Assembly (NCBI GenBank): GCA_036897625.1
Contig: JAYMTA010001108.1
Location: forward strand, 1 to 21,766
Length of the DNA: 21,766 bases
Direction: 5' to 3'
Source of the DNA: Pelargonium cotyledonis
Lineage: Eukaryota > Streptophyta > Magnoliopsida > Geraniales > Geraniaceae
Part shown: positions 1 to 10,538 of the stretch, one piece after another
Layout: each line of letters begins with the position of its first letter
Numbering within the stretch: position 1 is the first letter of the stretch
Position numbers and translations under genes: made by a program
The notes under the pieces: generated by a model
The model's database searches: none
The model's input: the letters and a program-made list of their open reading frames with translations, nothing else
Told to the model about the DNA's origin: nothing

Positions 1-920
1 TATATAAAAATATTAAATTATTGAATGAAATCTTTTTATTTTCATAGAGAAGAGTTTGAAACTTCCTTCAATTTTTATCTTTTTGAGAAGTTTTTTTTTT
101 TTTAAAATCATCTTTTTGAGAAGTTATATGTGTGTACATCTTGAAAATGAAATCAAGAGCACTAGATGAGATCAAAAAAATATATATGTCTTTCAAAAAA
201 AAATAATAATATATGCAATCATTTTTGTAACTCCCAACTCTAATTTGATTTATGAAATTAAATGTTGTTCTAATCTTTTTTGGATAATAATAAAGTGAAT
301 TAAGAATATTATTACAAAAAATATTTTTTAAGTCTTAATATACTTGATCATATACGAACACTCAATATGACAAGGGATTAATTTCACTTTATAAAAGGAA
401 AAAAAAAAAGACTTCATCAGATTAATAATTCGATACTAAAAATATATAATTTTATGCAATACAACCATAAAATGTCATGAATGTTGATTAGTAGATAGCA
501 TGCATTACCAACAATTATTATCTTCCTAAAATTCCTAAGTACAAGAAATGTTTGTTTTGGAATATGTTATTGTAAACCATGTGATGATGAATATATATTC
601 CAAAACTATATATGTATGTATATGTATATGTGTATATATATATATGTATGTATATGTGTATATATATATGTATGTATATGTATGTATTTGCACTCATTTC
701 AATAAGAATCAAATTTGAATCTTCTAAGTATGTTTGACTCATAAATTGGCCAACTATGGTAGGTTGTTTTGTAATTATTTATATATCAAATGGACAAATA
801 AGAAATCCAATCTACAATAGCCTCAATATTATACACTCATGAAAAAGACAAATTATATGTTTTAATTTCAATAATCAAGGGAAATTGAGTTTAGACTAAG
901 CAATAGTCTTTCAAAATAAC
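1..920. other. AT-rich intergenic sequence, no gene seen
   Basis: This stretch is strongly AT-rich with many A and T runs and no reading frame of coding character. The only structure I can point to is the TA/TG microsatellite near 607-688, listed separately. No promoter, RNA gene or recognisable transposon end was found up to the Stowaway element that begins at 923. Confidence 0.7.
607..688. repeat. TA/TATG microsatellite
   Basis: A run of alternating TATATG, TATG and TA units. A block of roughly 26-30 bp containing TATATGTG followed by a TA run occurs twice in a row, so the tract has grown both by slippage and by block duplication. On the reverse strand it gives a meaningless Ile-Tyr-Thr-rich frame, which should not be taken for a gene. 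Confidence 0.85.
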
Positions 921-922
921 TA

Positions 923-1222
923 CTCCCCCCATTTCAAAATGAGTGTCCTGTTTGTCTAAATTTTTTGTCCCAAAATGAGTGTCTTGTTTTTAGTTTTAGG
1001 TTATTATATTATTGTCCCAAAATGAGTGTCTTGTTTCTAGTTTTAGGTTATTATATTATTGTTTTTCTCATACTACCCTTATCACTTATGCACATAGGCA
1101 AATGAGCACATGAGAGTGTAGGTGGAAAAATGAGGGTAATATTAGAAACACACTAAATAATAAGACAATTCTTAATTTTTGCAAAAAATGGAAACAAGAC
1201 ACTCATTTTGGAATGGAGGGAG
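923..1222. mobile_element. Stowaway-type MITE (Tc1/mariner), 300 bp, with internal 47-bp duplication
   Basis: The left end CTCCCCCCATTTCAAAATG is the inverted partner of the right end CATTTTGGAATGGAGGGAG, matching the plant Stowaway terminus CTCCCTCCGT. Both ends are flanked by TA (921-922 and 1223-1224), the target duplication of this superfamily. It encodes nothing. Its interior is closely similar to the element at 17034-17286, including the shared CTTATCACTTATGCACAT block and the right-arm GCAAAAAATGGAAACAAGAC. A 47-bp unit occurs twice in tandem (967-1013 and 1014-1060, nearly identical), and this accounts for the whole length difference between the two copies (300 versus 253). Confidence 0.88.
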
Positions 1223-1287
1223 TATTATTTTTTTATTAGATAATATTGTGTTAAGAAAAAGAGTCAATGTACTTAGAGTTGGAACTC

Positions 1288-1429
1288 ATGGGGAGAGGTG
1301 ATGAGGTTTAACTGTGACTAAACCTCGAATGAGATTAGTCTGGGTATGGTAAAAAAGCTTAAAGGTGCCAAACCGCCAATAGTGCGAGCTCTATCAGGAA
1401 ACTCATGGTTAATATCTAAAAAAAAAAAA
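1288..1429 (+). mobile_element. SINE-like short retroposon with A-tail and 27-bp target-site duplication
   Basis: A 142-bp insert ends in a pure A run (about 1418-1429). It is flanked by direct repeats GAGTCAATGTACWTAGAG(TTGGAACTC) at 1261-1287 and 1430-1456, identical at 26 of 27 bases. An A-tail plus a long target duplication is the mark of target-primed reverse transcription. The body has no coding frame. I cannot place clear pol III A and B boxes, so it may be a SINE or the short 3' remnant of a LINE. One mismatch in the duplication suggests a fairly young insertion. Confidence 0.72.
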
Positions 1430-1744
1430 GAGTCAATGTACATAGAGTTGGAACTCCCCTTGTGATTGCATTTTTTATATATTATAAAAATGATGTTTAT
1501 TAGTAGATTAAGATTAATTGTTTGAAATAATATAAGACACGAATGAATATTTTTAGACTTATTTAAATATCGTCTTACTAAATAATATTTATCACTCGGT
1601 ACATGAGATGGAACACAAGAGAGTCAATGTTGTGATGATCATGAAATGAGATGAACCTTACCTAGCTTAAATGAAATTGTCAATGCCGTATGTTTAGACT
1701 TTGTCGGAGTGTTTTGGACATTATAATTTTAAACTTATTTTGAG

Positions 1745-1947
1745 TTGACATATGAATTATAAATACAAGTTACAACTTAACAAAGCCAATGAGGTGATGA
1801 CACCTCATTTAAAATCACTTATACCCACCCAAGTGAATTTGTGGGAGCGTAGCGACCCGTCCGGATCCATAATTTTAAATAAAGTGTCATCACCTTATTA
1901 GTTCAACTGATATAACTTTATATCAATCAACTGATATACATTATACT
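1745..1947 (-). repeat. Left arm of an inverted repeat pair; contains a 102-bp TIR element
   Basis: Read on the minus strand this segment aligns over about 200 bp with 2573-2795. The core at 1793-1894 begins GGTGATGACAC and ends GTGTCATCACC, a perfect 11-bp terminal inverted repeat enclosing a GAGCGTAGCGACCCG-like centre. Similarity continues beyond the core on both sides: a TATATCAGTT-rich segment on the inner side and a TTGTTAAGT segment on the outer side. The duplicated unit is therefore larger than the 102-bp core. No coding capacity. The superfamily cannot be assigned because no convincing target duplication is visible. Confidence 0.75.
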
Positions 1948-2572
1948 CTTATAAATAACTAACGTACGTTTTTGTAGCTTCTAATTTTGACATCAAAAGT
2001 TACAAAAGAAACCAAGCTTCTATTTTGTCCTTTTTTTCCCCAATAATAATTGCATAGTAATTTTTTTTTAATTGTTGAGTTTGTTTTTAAAATTTGAAAT
2101 TGTGTTATATATGAACCAAAATTAAAAAAAGGAAGAAAAGGATGGTACATTGACAATAGTACATTGAATTTTGTCCAAATGTAGATAGCTACTATTGTCA
2201 TAATTTAGATCCATCTTTTGGATTGGCCAAAAATGTGAAAAGTGCACTGTAAAAAATAAAAAATAAAAAATCATTTTTTTCTTCTAAGGTGTCTATCTTG
2301 CTATGTGAAAGTTGGAGATATTTTTTATTTTATTTTTTGTTGAGAAAAACAAGTCTAAAAGTGCATCCACTCGCAACTTTTACATTTTACAGTGCTAATC
2401 ATGTACACGTCAACCCGATTCATTAAGCTAAACGAGTCGTGTTCACGTTACTTGTCCATTATCGTGTTTGTGTTCAACATAATTACACTAAACACATTAT
2501 GTTCATATTAATTTATATAACACGACGAACTTCTTATGCGACATAACATGACATACACATACAAATGGTATG

Positions 2573-2795
2573 AATATAATGTATATCAGTTGACTGATAT
2601 AAAGTTATATCAGTTAAACTAATAAGGTGATGACACCTCATTAAAAATCATGGATTCAGACGAGTCACTCCGCTCCTACAAATTCACTTGAGTGAGTATA
2701 AATAATTTTAAATTATGTGTCATCACCTCAATAACATTGTTAAGTCGCAATTAATATACATTTTATCCATATATGAAGTGTAATATTTTAAAACA
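2573..2795 (+). repeat. Right arm of the inverted repeat pair; second copy of the 102-bp TIR element
   Basis: This is the opposite-orientation partner of 1745-1947, separated from it by about 620 bp. The core at 2626-2727 is again exactly 102 bp, with GGTGATGACAC and GTGTCATCACC ends and the middle GAGTCACTCCGCTCCTAC. Its inner flank carries three TATATCAGTT-like units in head-to-head and direct arrangement (2582-2615). Arm identity is roughly 80 percent by eye and falls off past about 2780. Confidence 0.75.
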
Positions 2796-4985
2796 CGTGA
2801 CATGGACAGCTTTATGATGACATAATATTATTATCCACTTGATGAGCTGGAGGACCCATTGATATTTTAATTTCAAATCTAGGTATTTTATAGCTATTTT
2901 TATATACTTTTATCAGATTGATATTGAGTATTTTCTATGGTTCATGGGATTAGATTAATAGATTATTTTAGTCGTCATTATTATAATATTGGTATACATG
3001 CATTCAAAATTCACGTAATGACTTGTATAATAAAACTATATATGTATTTATCTTTAATGTTTTTATGATACAGTTTTAATTTTCTATGCTTTTTAACCGT
3101 CCAGATAATTTTTTATTTGAAATATTATGTATTAAATTTCAATTATTTGATTAATCCTGTAAAACTGTATGGTTTTTATTCTTTTTATAATCTTGTAAGA
3201 TATTCTCTTGTCATTTGGATTTAAGTATGCATGCACTCCAAACAACCTAATATGTTTTGCAAGTTCGGGGCGCTTCAGTGGGATCCAACAATTTTCAGCC
3301 CGAGTTAGACTTTCTCTAATAGAATAGTGGAACATGTCAGACATATCCACATTGAAAATGTAAAACCCGTACGTAGTTTCAACTAGCAACCCAATATACT
3401 CATATATCTCTTGGTTCGAGATTGAACCAGACAATTTCGATCAGAATTGAAAAAATCCAACTCAATCTCAACTAAAAAAATTTGAATTGTCATCTCTAGT
3501 ATCACTTGTTGCTCTAAAAAAATCCAATAAATGTCATTGGAAAAGAAAATGGACTCATTGAATGTGAAAATAGTTGTTGAGAAGTTGAAAGTTGAAGAAA
3601 CCTATAAATAACTAGTCATTTTATTTTAGTTTAGGTGAAAAAGAAATGAAGTCAAAAAAATGGTTCCCTTTTATCTTAAATAGCTCTCAAGAGGCTCCTC
3701 TTAGGCTCTCACCCGCCACCCAAAAGTGGAAGAGAGGAGCAAATAAGACAGATAGGCACATTTGAATAGTACACATCAACGTGATGGCATTCAAACCAGT
3801 ACGGTAGAGCTGACAATTCAAATTTTGAGTCGGGCTGAAAATGTTTAAGTAGAATTAATCTGACATAAAGGATATAGAGTTCAGATACAAGAGCGACATA
3901 AAATTGCCTCACGTCTTGTAGCTGTGTCGTTTTCGTGTTGGATAACTCATGACACGCACAACACTCATACTTAACTGTATAGCTATAAATTAATTATGAT
4001 AACTGATAGTTCTGTCGTTTAGAATGTATTAAGTTATATATGTGTCAACTATATTGGGTTGAACGTGTAGTGTTTGTTTGCGACCATTCAACACAATTAC
4101 TGAAAATGTTGTTCGGATTACGAGTTTTGGATTAATTTACATATAAAAAATCTGAAGAGGGAAAGGCAGAATCTGCAATGTGAAGATTCATGAAACACAA
4201 GAGAACATCAACACCAAAACACAAAACAAAATGTCAAAAAAACATCAAACAATTGATAGGGACCACTTAACTACTACTCTTCAAGCTCATGAGGAATGAA
4301 ACAAAGTTATTGGGCCTATTGGGCCCTTATGGTTAGTTATTGGGCCAACGATAAAAGCTCACATTTAAATAAATAAATAAAATAATTTGAAATATGTTCT
4401 GTGGTTTTAATTTGAGGAATATGTTCTTATAATTTATTGGTTTTAATTTATTTTCCTTTTTTGGGGGAATATGTAGATTTTGGTGAAAATATTGAAGTGA
4501 CACCTTTAGTTTGCTTAAAATAATGCTATTTCCTCTTGGAGAAATAATATAAGTTTGTAGGAGATTATGTACTTTAACTTGATGTGTATATGATTTAATA
4601 TTCATCCTTATATCGATAATTTGTACATTTGCTATATTGGTGCCGACAATGTGCTTCAGAGTACCAGAAATGTATAGAGTTAACGATTTGACATCGATTT
4701 AGTAAACAACTGAAATCTAATCCTCAATTTTTTGGATTCGAGTCAACGAAATGGAGCGGCCAATGTTGGGCCAGGCAAGTCCATATGAACAGGTACATTT
4801 CGCACGTAAAACTTTAACCCGACCTATGAGCCAAAGTAGTAATCAGTTTTAAGTCGGTTCAAAATAGATATTTTTAATTGAAATCTAAAAAATCGAAATA
4901 CAAACAAAATGCAAACTATCAGACATGAATAAATTGAGAAGATAAGAATGTGGCATCTTAGCCTCGTACATGAACTCAAAGCTAG
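2796..4985. other. AT-rich intergenic sequence with decayed repeats
   Basis: I see no gene here. Two places (about 3420-3499 and 3804-4130) look like decayed copies of a dispersed repeat: the motif TAGAGMTGACAATTC occurs at 3804-3818 on the plus strand and, inverted, near 3484-3499. The sequence beyond 3804 has scattered GTGTTG/CATGACACG words; similar words occur at 2400-2570. A three-fold TTGGGCC cluster lies at 4311-4346. The rest shows no structure that I can name. Confidence 0.5.
4311..4346. promoter_or_regulatory. Cluster of three TGGGCC (site II-like) motifs
   Basis: TGGGCC occurs at 4311-4316, 4320-4325 and 4341-4346 in otherwise GC-poor DNA. Such TGGGCY elements, bound by TCP factors in plants, usually sit close to transcription starts. 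Here the nearest coding start is about 1.5 kb downstream, so the cluster may be distal, may belong to an unseen transcript, or may be chance. Confidence 0.35.
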
Positions 4986-5272
4986 TCACATATCCAACAA
5001 AACTCCGATCCTATGTGTCTCCCACTTGGCTTGAAGTTCCTGTTTTTGTCGCGACTCAAGGTAATGCCTAGAGAACCAAGAAACTCGAGCACAAAATAAA
5101 CATTTTTTGTTCTCTTCCCCAAGCAAAATCCAGGAAGTTTCTGTCACTTTGTGAGCGTGTGAGAGGCTCTGATTCCATGGCAAATCAATGCACATTTTTC
5201 TATTCCCCAAAACACCCCAATCTCTCCTCCAAATTCACCCTCCAAGCCCCACAAATCCTCCTTGTTTTCATG

Positions 5273-5876
5273 CCTCATTTTTCACCTGCACTCAACCACA
5301 TTTTGATCCACTGAAACTTCCCACATTTTCACTCAACTCCACTTGCTTCGTTGTTCTGTTTCTGGGACTCAAGAGTGGGGTTTGGAGATCTAGAGTCGAG
5401 TTATTGATTGAAAGTTTCGATTTTTAACTGTTTTTGGATTTGGGAACTATTAATTTGGTGAAATTGGAGGCTTTTAATCACAACCCATTTCTGAGATTTG
5501 TTTGTTTGTTTTTTTTGTTTTTTTTTTTTTTTTATATCACTGAAAAAAAGTGAACTTTTCGTCAACCTATTGAGTGCAAGGAGATAAAGGCAGGTCAGGT
5601 CAAGAACCACACAAAAGCAAAATACTATACGTTACTGGAAAGAGCTTGGACTTTTTGGCTCTTTTTGGCTTTTTCATCTATCTTGTTACAAGCTCTTTTT
5701 TATTGGAGAACTGGGTTGTTGATAGAGAAAAGGTCTCATTTTTTTTATTTCTTAAGTCTCCACCAAGTCTCCTATAAGTTTCAGGAATTGGGGCTTATTT
5801 GGTAGGTGGGTCTGATATTGAGATCATTTTTGGTGCTTGGTTTTTGGTGAGAGAAGAGGTGGGTTGAGAATCTGAG
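5273..5876 (+). promoter_or_regulatory. Probable long 5' leader of the aminotransferase gene
   Basis: No ATG occurs on the plus strand from 5273 to the start codon at 5877, a gap of 604 bases in T-rich DNA where about a dozen would be expected. The upstream part (about 5200-5350) is pyrimidine-rich like a plant leader, and 5505-5533 is a T-rich tract. TTTCAG at 5779-5784 could be the acceptor of a leader intron, but I cannot fix a donor. The closest upstream ATG (5270) opens only a 14-codon frame. Confidence 0.5.
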
Positions 5877-8800
5877 ATGGGTTCCTTTGGAAAGCTTGCA
5901 AGGAGGGCTCTGGAGACTGAGATGCCTGTCATGGTTCAGGTATTAATTCTAGCAAAACCCAGTTTGTGTTTTGTTTAACCTGAATCAATCAGTGTATGGG
6001 TTGGATTTGATATGTATGTATATGTAGACTTGTTGATTGTGTATTGATGTTGGTTTGGGTATTTGAGAAGAAAAAGAAGTGTTTTTGATGGTGGGTTTTG
6101 TTTTTGCAGATCCAAGAAGTGTTGCGTGGAACCAAAGATGCCATGTCGCTTGCCCAGGTTGTTTTTTAAACCTTTATTTTTTCATTATCAATGTGGTTCT
6201 GTGGTTTTGCTTGGTAATGATGTTAATGGCTTTGTTGGGGCATTGAGAAATGAGAAGTAATGGATGGTGTGGTAATGTTGTTTAGTAATCGAACATGTCA
6301 ATTTCCCATTTTGTTTTGGTTTGTTGTGTTGTGTGACCATTGAGGTCTGGAGAAATGGGAACTGTTTTCTTCCACTATTGATGATTTGGGCAGATTCCGT
6401 TTAGGTATTAGTGACCTGAAAATCGCGCTGAAATGAAGTTGCTGATTTGTTTTTGAATAGTTGTATATGTTTATTAGTAATTTCTCAAGAACATTGTTAC
6501 TTCATTTGGACCCAATGGAATTGGGAAGTGGAATTGGTTGTATACTTCCTTAAAATATATTACTGAAGTCTGCAATTAAGCTTAATTCGAAAGCTTAATT
6601 GATGGTGGCAAGCACAACATATGCTTTTCGGAAGCATCAAAACTTATTTCATATTCAATCCCACACTTCTTCTTCATAAATTTACGGAAAGACATGTTTC
6701 CAATGCCGAACCAAACAGGTTCTCTTCTGTGTTGATCTTTTTAGCCACTCAAGGCCACTTGACACTGTTACATAATCAAGACTTGAAAAAACATGTTTTT
6801 CAAGATTTCATTAGAAGACATAGGCAAAAATGATATAACACTAAAACATTTACAATTAATATTCATCTTTGAGTGATGCGTAGATGTATATATAACTGGA
6901 TGGTAGCTTGTGTTATTGGACTTATGAGGTCGTTCACTGCATTAAGATTTGATGTTTTGTGCTGTGTAGTATCTGATTCTATACATTCTTCTCTAGGGGG
7001 TAGTTTATTGGCAACCACCAAAGCAGGCATTGGACAAGGTTAAGGAACTTGTATGGGAGCCTTCAATTAGTCGCTATGGTGCCGATGAAGGTATTCCCGA
7101 ACTCAGGGAGGCCTTGAAGAAGAAGGTATACATCCTTGCACATCTTTTCTCTACTGATTATTGGCCCTTTTGTGTTCCCGGGAATTGTTTGTTCAATAAG
7201 ATTAGTGTGATAGATTTAGATGGTTCCACTGTTCTTCTAGCACGGTCAAGGTGGACCTAACATGTGTGAAATTGTGGCTTGGATCTAAGTTAGTATTCTT
7301 GATCATTTTTTCTTGTTTTGCAGTTGTGTGTAGAAAATAAGCTGACCAAATCTTCAGTGATGGTTACCGCTGGTGCAAATCAGGTGAGCGGGTTTACGCT
7401 CTTGATTTGATTTCTTCTTCTTTTGCTTTATACTCTGGCATATACGGTTTTCTAAGGTAGCGTTCGGACTAATGTTCTTAATGAGAATGAGAATCAAGAA
7501 TTTTCATTCCAACACATTTCTCATGATAAAAAAGGGTCTAATCCAAACATGACAAGTGGGGGGTCATTCCCATTCCCGAATCCAAATTCTAATCCAATTG
7601 GTACCTTACTTTTGTTCGCCTTTTAGCAGTTAGTTTTCAAGACATATAAAGAAACTGTTTCTCAATCTTAATGGCAGGCATTTGTGAACCTTGTGCTTGC
7701 ATTATGTGATGCCGGGGATTCCGTAGTCATGTTTGCTCCGTACTACTTCAATGCATACATGTCCTTCCAGATGACAGGTGTCACCAACATATTGGTCGGT
7801 CCTGGTTATCCGGAGACACTTCATCCTGATGCAGGTAATGAACTTAGTGAACTCCTCGTGACGTAGATCAATAGTTCTAAGCTACTTAAAATGTTTTATG
7901 ACGATTGTGTCCCGTACTCGTCATTTCATATTGGTTATGTCACTTGTTTTCTCGAATGGCTTTAGAAATCTTTTTTTTTTCATCATATAGAAGTTTAAAA
8001 TTTTGATGGTGGGGCGTTAAGGTCATTTCAACACTTATAGCATATCATAGCCTTAACCATAAGTTACAAATATTATGGACATGGAGTCCTGTGTATTCTC
8101 TTTCTAACGATGGGTCGAACGTCAAATCTGAAGGTCCTTGGAATCTGCAGCGGCTGTTTTTTTAAACTCTTCATTTTGACCCCCTAACATTTTTGTACAA
8201 TGCTCATATTCTTAGTGTTGTGCATTTTCTTTTGTTTTAGAGAAGATGGGTTTGGAAAACTGATATTTGCATCTTATGTTTATGTTCTTTTCCTCTTTCT
8301 GTCAATTGATTTTTCTCTCGCATAGATCATTTATCGGTATTTGCTTGATTTTCAGATTGGTTGGAAAAGACATTGAAGGAAACCAAACCAACGCCAAAGC
8401 TCGTAACTGTTGTGAATCCTGGCAATCCTTCCGGGACCTACATTCCAAAGCCTCTTCTTGAGGTCTCTCTCTCTCTAGCGTAAATTATCATGTCCTTGTT
8501 ATTCTCAGTTTTGTTGAATCTTCTACTTACGTGGATTTGTTCTTTTATGTAGAGGATTTCAGATATCTGCAAAGCTGCTGGATGTTGGCTTGTCGTAGAT
8601 AATACATACGAGTAAGTCTACTCCATTACTATTTTAGATCCGTATGTTACAAATTAAGAATCATTCATCGCGATAGATTTGGTATAGAACTGACCATTCG
8701 AGTTTCGTCTTGGGTTTATAAGACCTAACCCAAACCGCAAGAGGTGTAGGTGTACATCAAAAAAATAAATAGAAAATGTGTGGATTAGTGCGGGTTTATC

Positions 8801-9627
8801 CGACACTAATAATCTGTGTATCCGATTATGGAACCATAATTTTCTTTTCATTTGCTATATTCGGGTTTCTGAAATGGCTGCATTTTGGAAATCCATCATC
8901 ATTTCTGATGCTAAACTCACAAATGTGCATTGCGTTTTCTTGTTGGGATTCTTAGGCACACGTATTTTGCAGGTATTTTATGTACGATGGTTTAAAACAC
9001 TATTGTTTGGAGGCAGATCACATAGCGAACATATTTTCCTTCTCAAAAGCCTACGGGATGATGGGGTGGCGAGTTGGTTACGTAAGTACCGATATGTTTT
9101 AGTTTTCCTTAGTCGTGTTTTAGCCTTGTTTAATCTTGCGCCGTTTTTTTGATCCCGTTCTTGAACACTCGCAGATAGCGTATCCATCGGAAGTGGAAGG
9201 ACTCGCGACTCAACTCTTGAAAGTTCAAGACAACATTCCGATTTGCGCCTCAATTATCTCCCAACACCTCGCCCTCTACGCATTGGAGGTAGGACCTGAG
9301 TGGGTCGTGGAACGAGTCTCGGATCTAGTCAAAAACCGGGAAATAGTGTTGGAAGCGCTCTCGCCCCTTGGGGAAAACGCGGTCAAAGGAGGAGAAGGGG
9401 CGATTTACCTGTGGGCGAAGCTTCCCGACCAATACGTTGATGATTTTAAGGTTGTTCGCTGGCTTGCGGAGAAGCACAAAGTGGTCGTGATCCCAGGAAG
9501 TGCGTGCGGGTCTCCCGGGAACCTTCGGATCTCGTTTGGCGGGCTGAGGGAGGACGACTGCAAAGTAGCCGCTGATAGGCTGAGGAAAGGGTTGGAAGCT
9601 CTGGTGACTCTTGGCACGCCGGAGTAG
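5877..9627 (+). CDS. VAS1: PLP-dependent aminotransferase, VAS1/ISS1 type (nine exons, 394 aa)
   Basis: Exons: 5877-5939, 6110-6157, 6997-7125, 7324-7383, 7678-7834, 8356-8462, 8553-8611, 8973-9081, 9175-9627. All introns are GT-AG and the frame is continuous. The protein is a fold-type I (class I/II) aminotransferase. Visible motifs are AQGVVYWQPP (36-45), RYGADEG (near 65-71), TAGANQ (95-100), NPGNPSG (173-179), DNTYEY (204-209), the PLP-binding lysine in SFSKAYGMMGWR (Lys233) and the substrate-carboxylate arginine in LRISFGG (Arg362). The length equals that of Arabidopsis At1g80360 as I recall it, and the N-terminus MGSFG matches it. In Arabidopsis this cytosolic enzyme moves the amino group of methionine to aromatic 2-oxo acids such as indole-3-pyruvate, lowering auxin and ethylene precursors. 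Function here is inferred by homology. All catalytic residues are present; nothing is broken. Confidence 0.93.
7456..7610. repeat. Possible decayed MITE in aminotransferase intron 4
   Basis: Within the intron 7384-7677 lies a segment with GTTCGGACTAATG, then AATGAGAATGAGAATC, and later the partly complementary CATTCCCATTCC and CCAAATTCTAATCC. Inverted GAATG/CATTC words of this sort are typical of short dispersed plant elements near genes. Ends and target duplication are unclear, so the family is not assigned. Confidence 0.3.
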
Positions 9628-10299
9628 CCGATCCAAACACTCTCTGAAACACATATAGTTGATTCTGGTGCATTTGAATAATAGGAAGTTAAATACATGT
9701 TCTGATTGTTGCATGCTGGTGAAAGTCTCGTGTACTGAACTTTCATTTCTTGTTCGTGAAGATATTGACATTACAGTGGAAGCTTTTACCAGTGTAAATT
9801 ACGAATTATGGTTCAAACAGAAATAATATGCAAAAAAATGTTCTCATGAACCACAAGGTTGATAGTTGATATTCAGGTGTTTCTTCTTTTAAAAGTAAAA
9901 CCAACTGCATTTTTGTAAGTGTGGATACACTCGATTAATTATCTATCGGGTCGAGTGAACAAACCATATCAATTTGCAAATCCGACCCTTGCCTAACTCA
10001 ATAAGCCCGACTTGCTAGTTCCCTTCATATTCAATTCGAAAGGAGTATGGGTTTTATGGTTTTTGATTCGGAATCCTACGAGTTTGCTGACCTGACCCAA
10101 AATTGATCGGCTGTATTGTATGTAACCGAGTTGCCGAATACAAAAAATTGTGGCTCCAGGTTCAAGTTCTAACTGTCAGCTCTGAGTTCGAGTTAAACCT
10201 TTCCAACCCGAAAAAGTTAGAACAGGTGTAATTTCTGCTTTTATATATTCTAATTTCAAAAATATCCCAAAGAAGAAACATTTTTGCTTTGGATCAAAG
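9628..10299. other. Aminotransferase 3' region and intergenic sequence
   Basis: The first ~200 bases after the stop are AT-rich and fit a 3' UTR; AATAAT near 9822 is a possible weak polyadenylation signal. Positions 9900-10200 contain repeated CCCGAC, GACCC and GGGTCGAG words resembling a decayed dispersed repeat. No gene is seen. Confidence 0.5.
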
Positions 10300-10395
10300 T
10301 GGGCCCAAACCTTTAATGGGTCCATGGGCCCACATCCAACGGTCAAAACTCTTCTAGAAAATAAGCCCCAAATCCAAATACAAATCCAAAGCCCA
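10300..10395 (+). promoter_or_regulatory. Katanin promoter: site II (TGGGCY) cluster, no TATA
   Basis: Two perfect palindromes TGGGCCCA lie at 10300-10307 and 10325-10332, and AGCCCA at 10390-10395, about 215-310 bases before the katanin start codon. No TATA box stands between these and the gene. TGGGCY elements with a telo box are characteristic of plant genes expressed in dividing cells, which suits a microtubule-severing enzyme. Functional use is inferred. Confidence 0.55.
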
Positions 10396-10538
10396 ATCCA
10401 TCGGAACAAGAAATTTGAAAATTTCTCCAACGGGGAGGGGCATATACGTAGTTTCACACTCTCCGCCTCCGTTTAATCGTCGCCGTTACTCACTCGGTCT
10501 CTACAGATAGTTTTAGAGGGAGAAAGGGACGGAGTTTC

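Noticed and set aside
518-742. Minus-strand frame rich in Ile, Tyr and Thr
   Set aside because: It is a direct translation of the TA/TATG microsatellite.
3132-3434. A 100-codon minus-strand open frame
   Set aside because: It starts at TTG, has no domain that I can identify and sits in decayed repeat sequence with a GGATCCCAC-containing stretch. Probably a chance frame or an old fragment.
3410-3435. GGTTCGAGATTGAACC-like word resembling a tRNA T-arm
   Set aside because: No matching acceptor, D or anticodon arms around it. No tRNA or rRNA gene was found anywhere in the window, and no CRISPR-like array either.
9325-9771. Long minus-strand open frames opposite the last aminotransferase exon (also 9405-9746, 9446-9673, 8978-9253)
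   Set aside because: They lie antisense to a strongly conserved coding exon of higher GC content and have no recognisable domain; they are by-products of its codon use.
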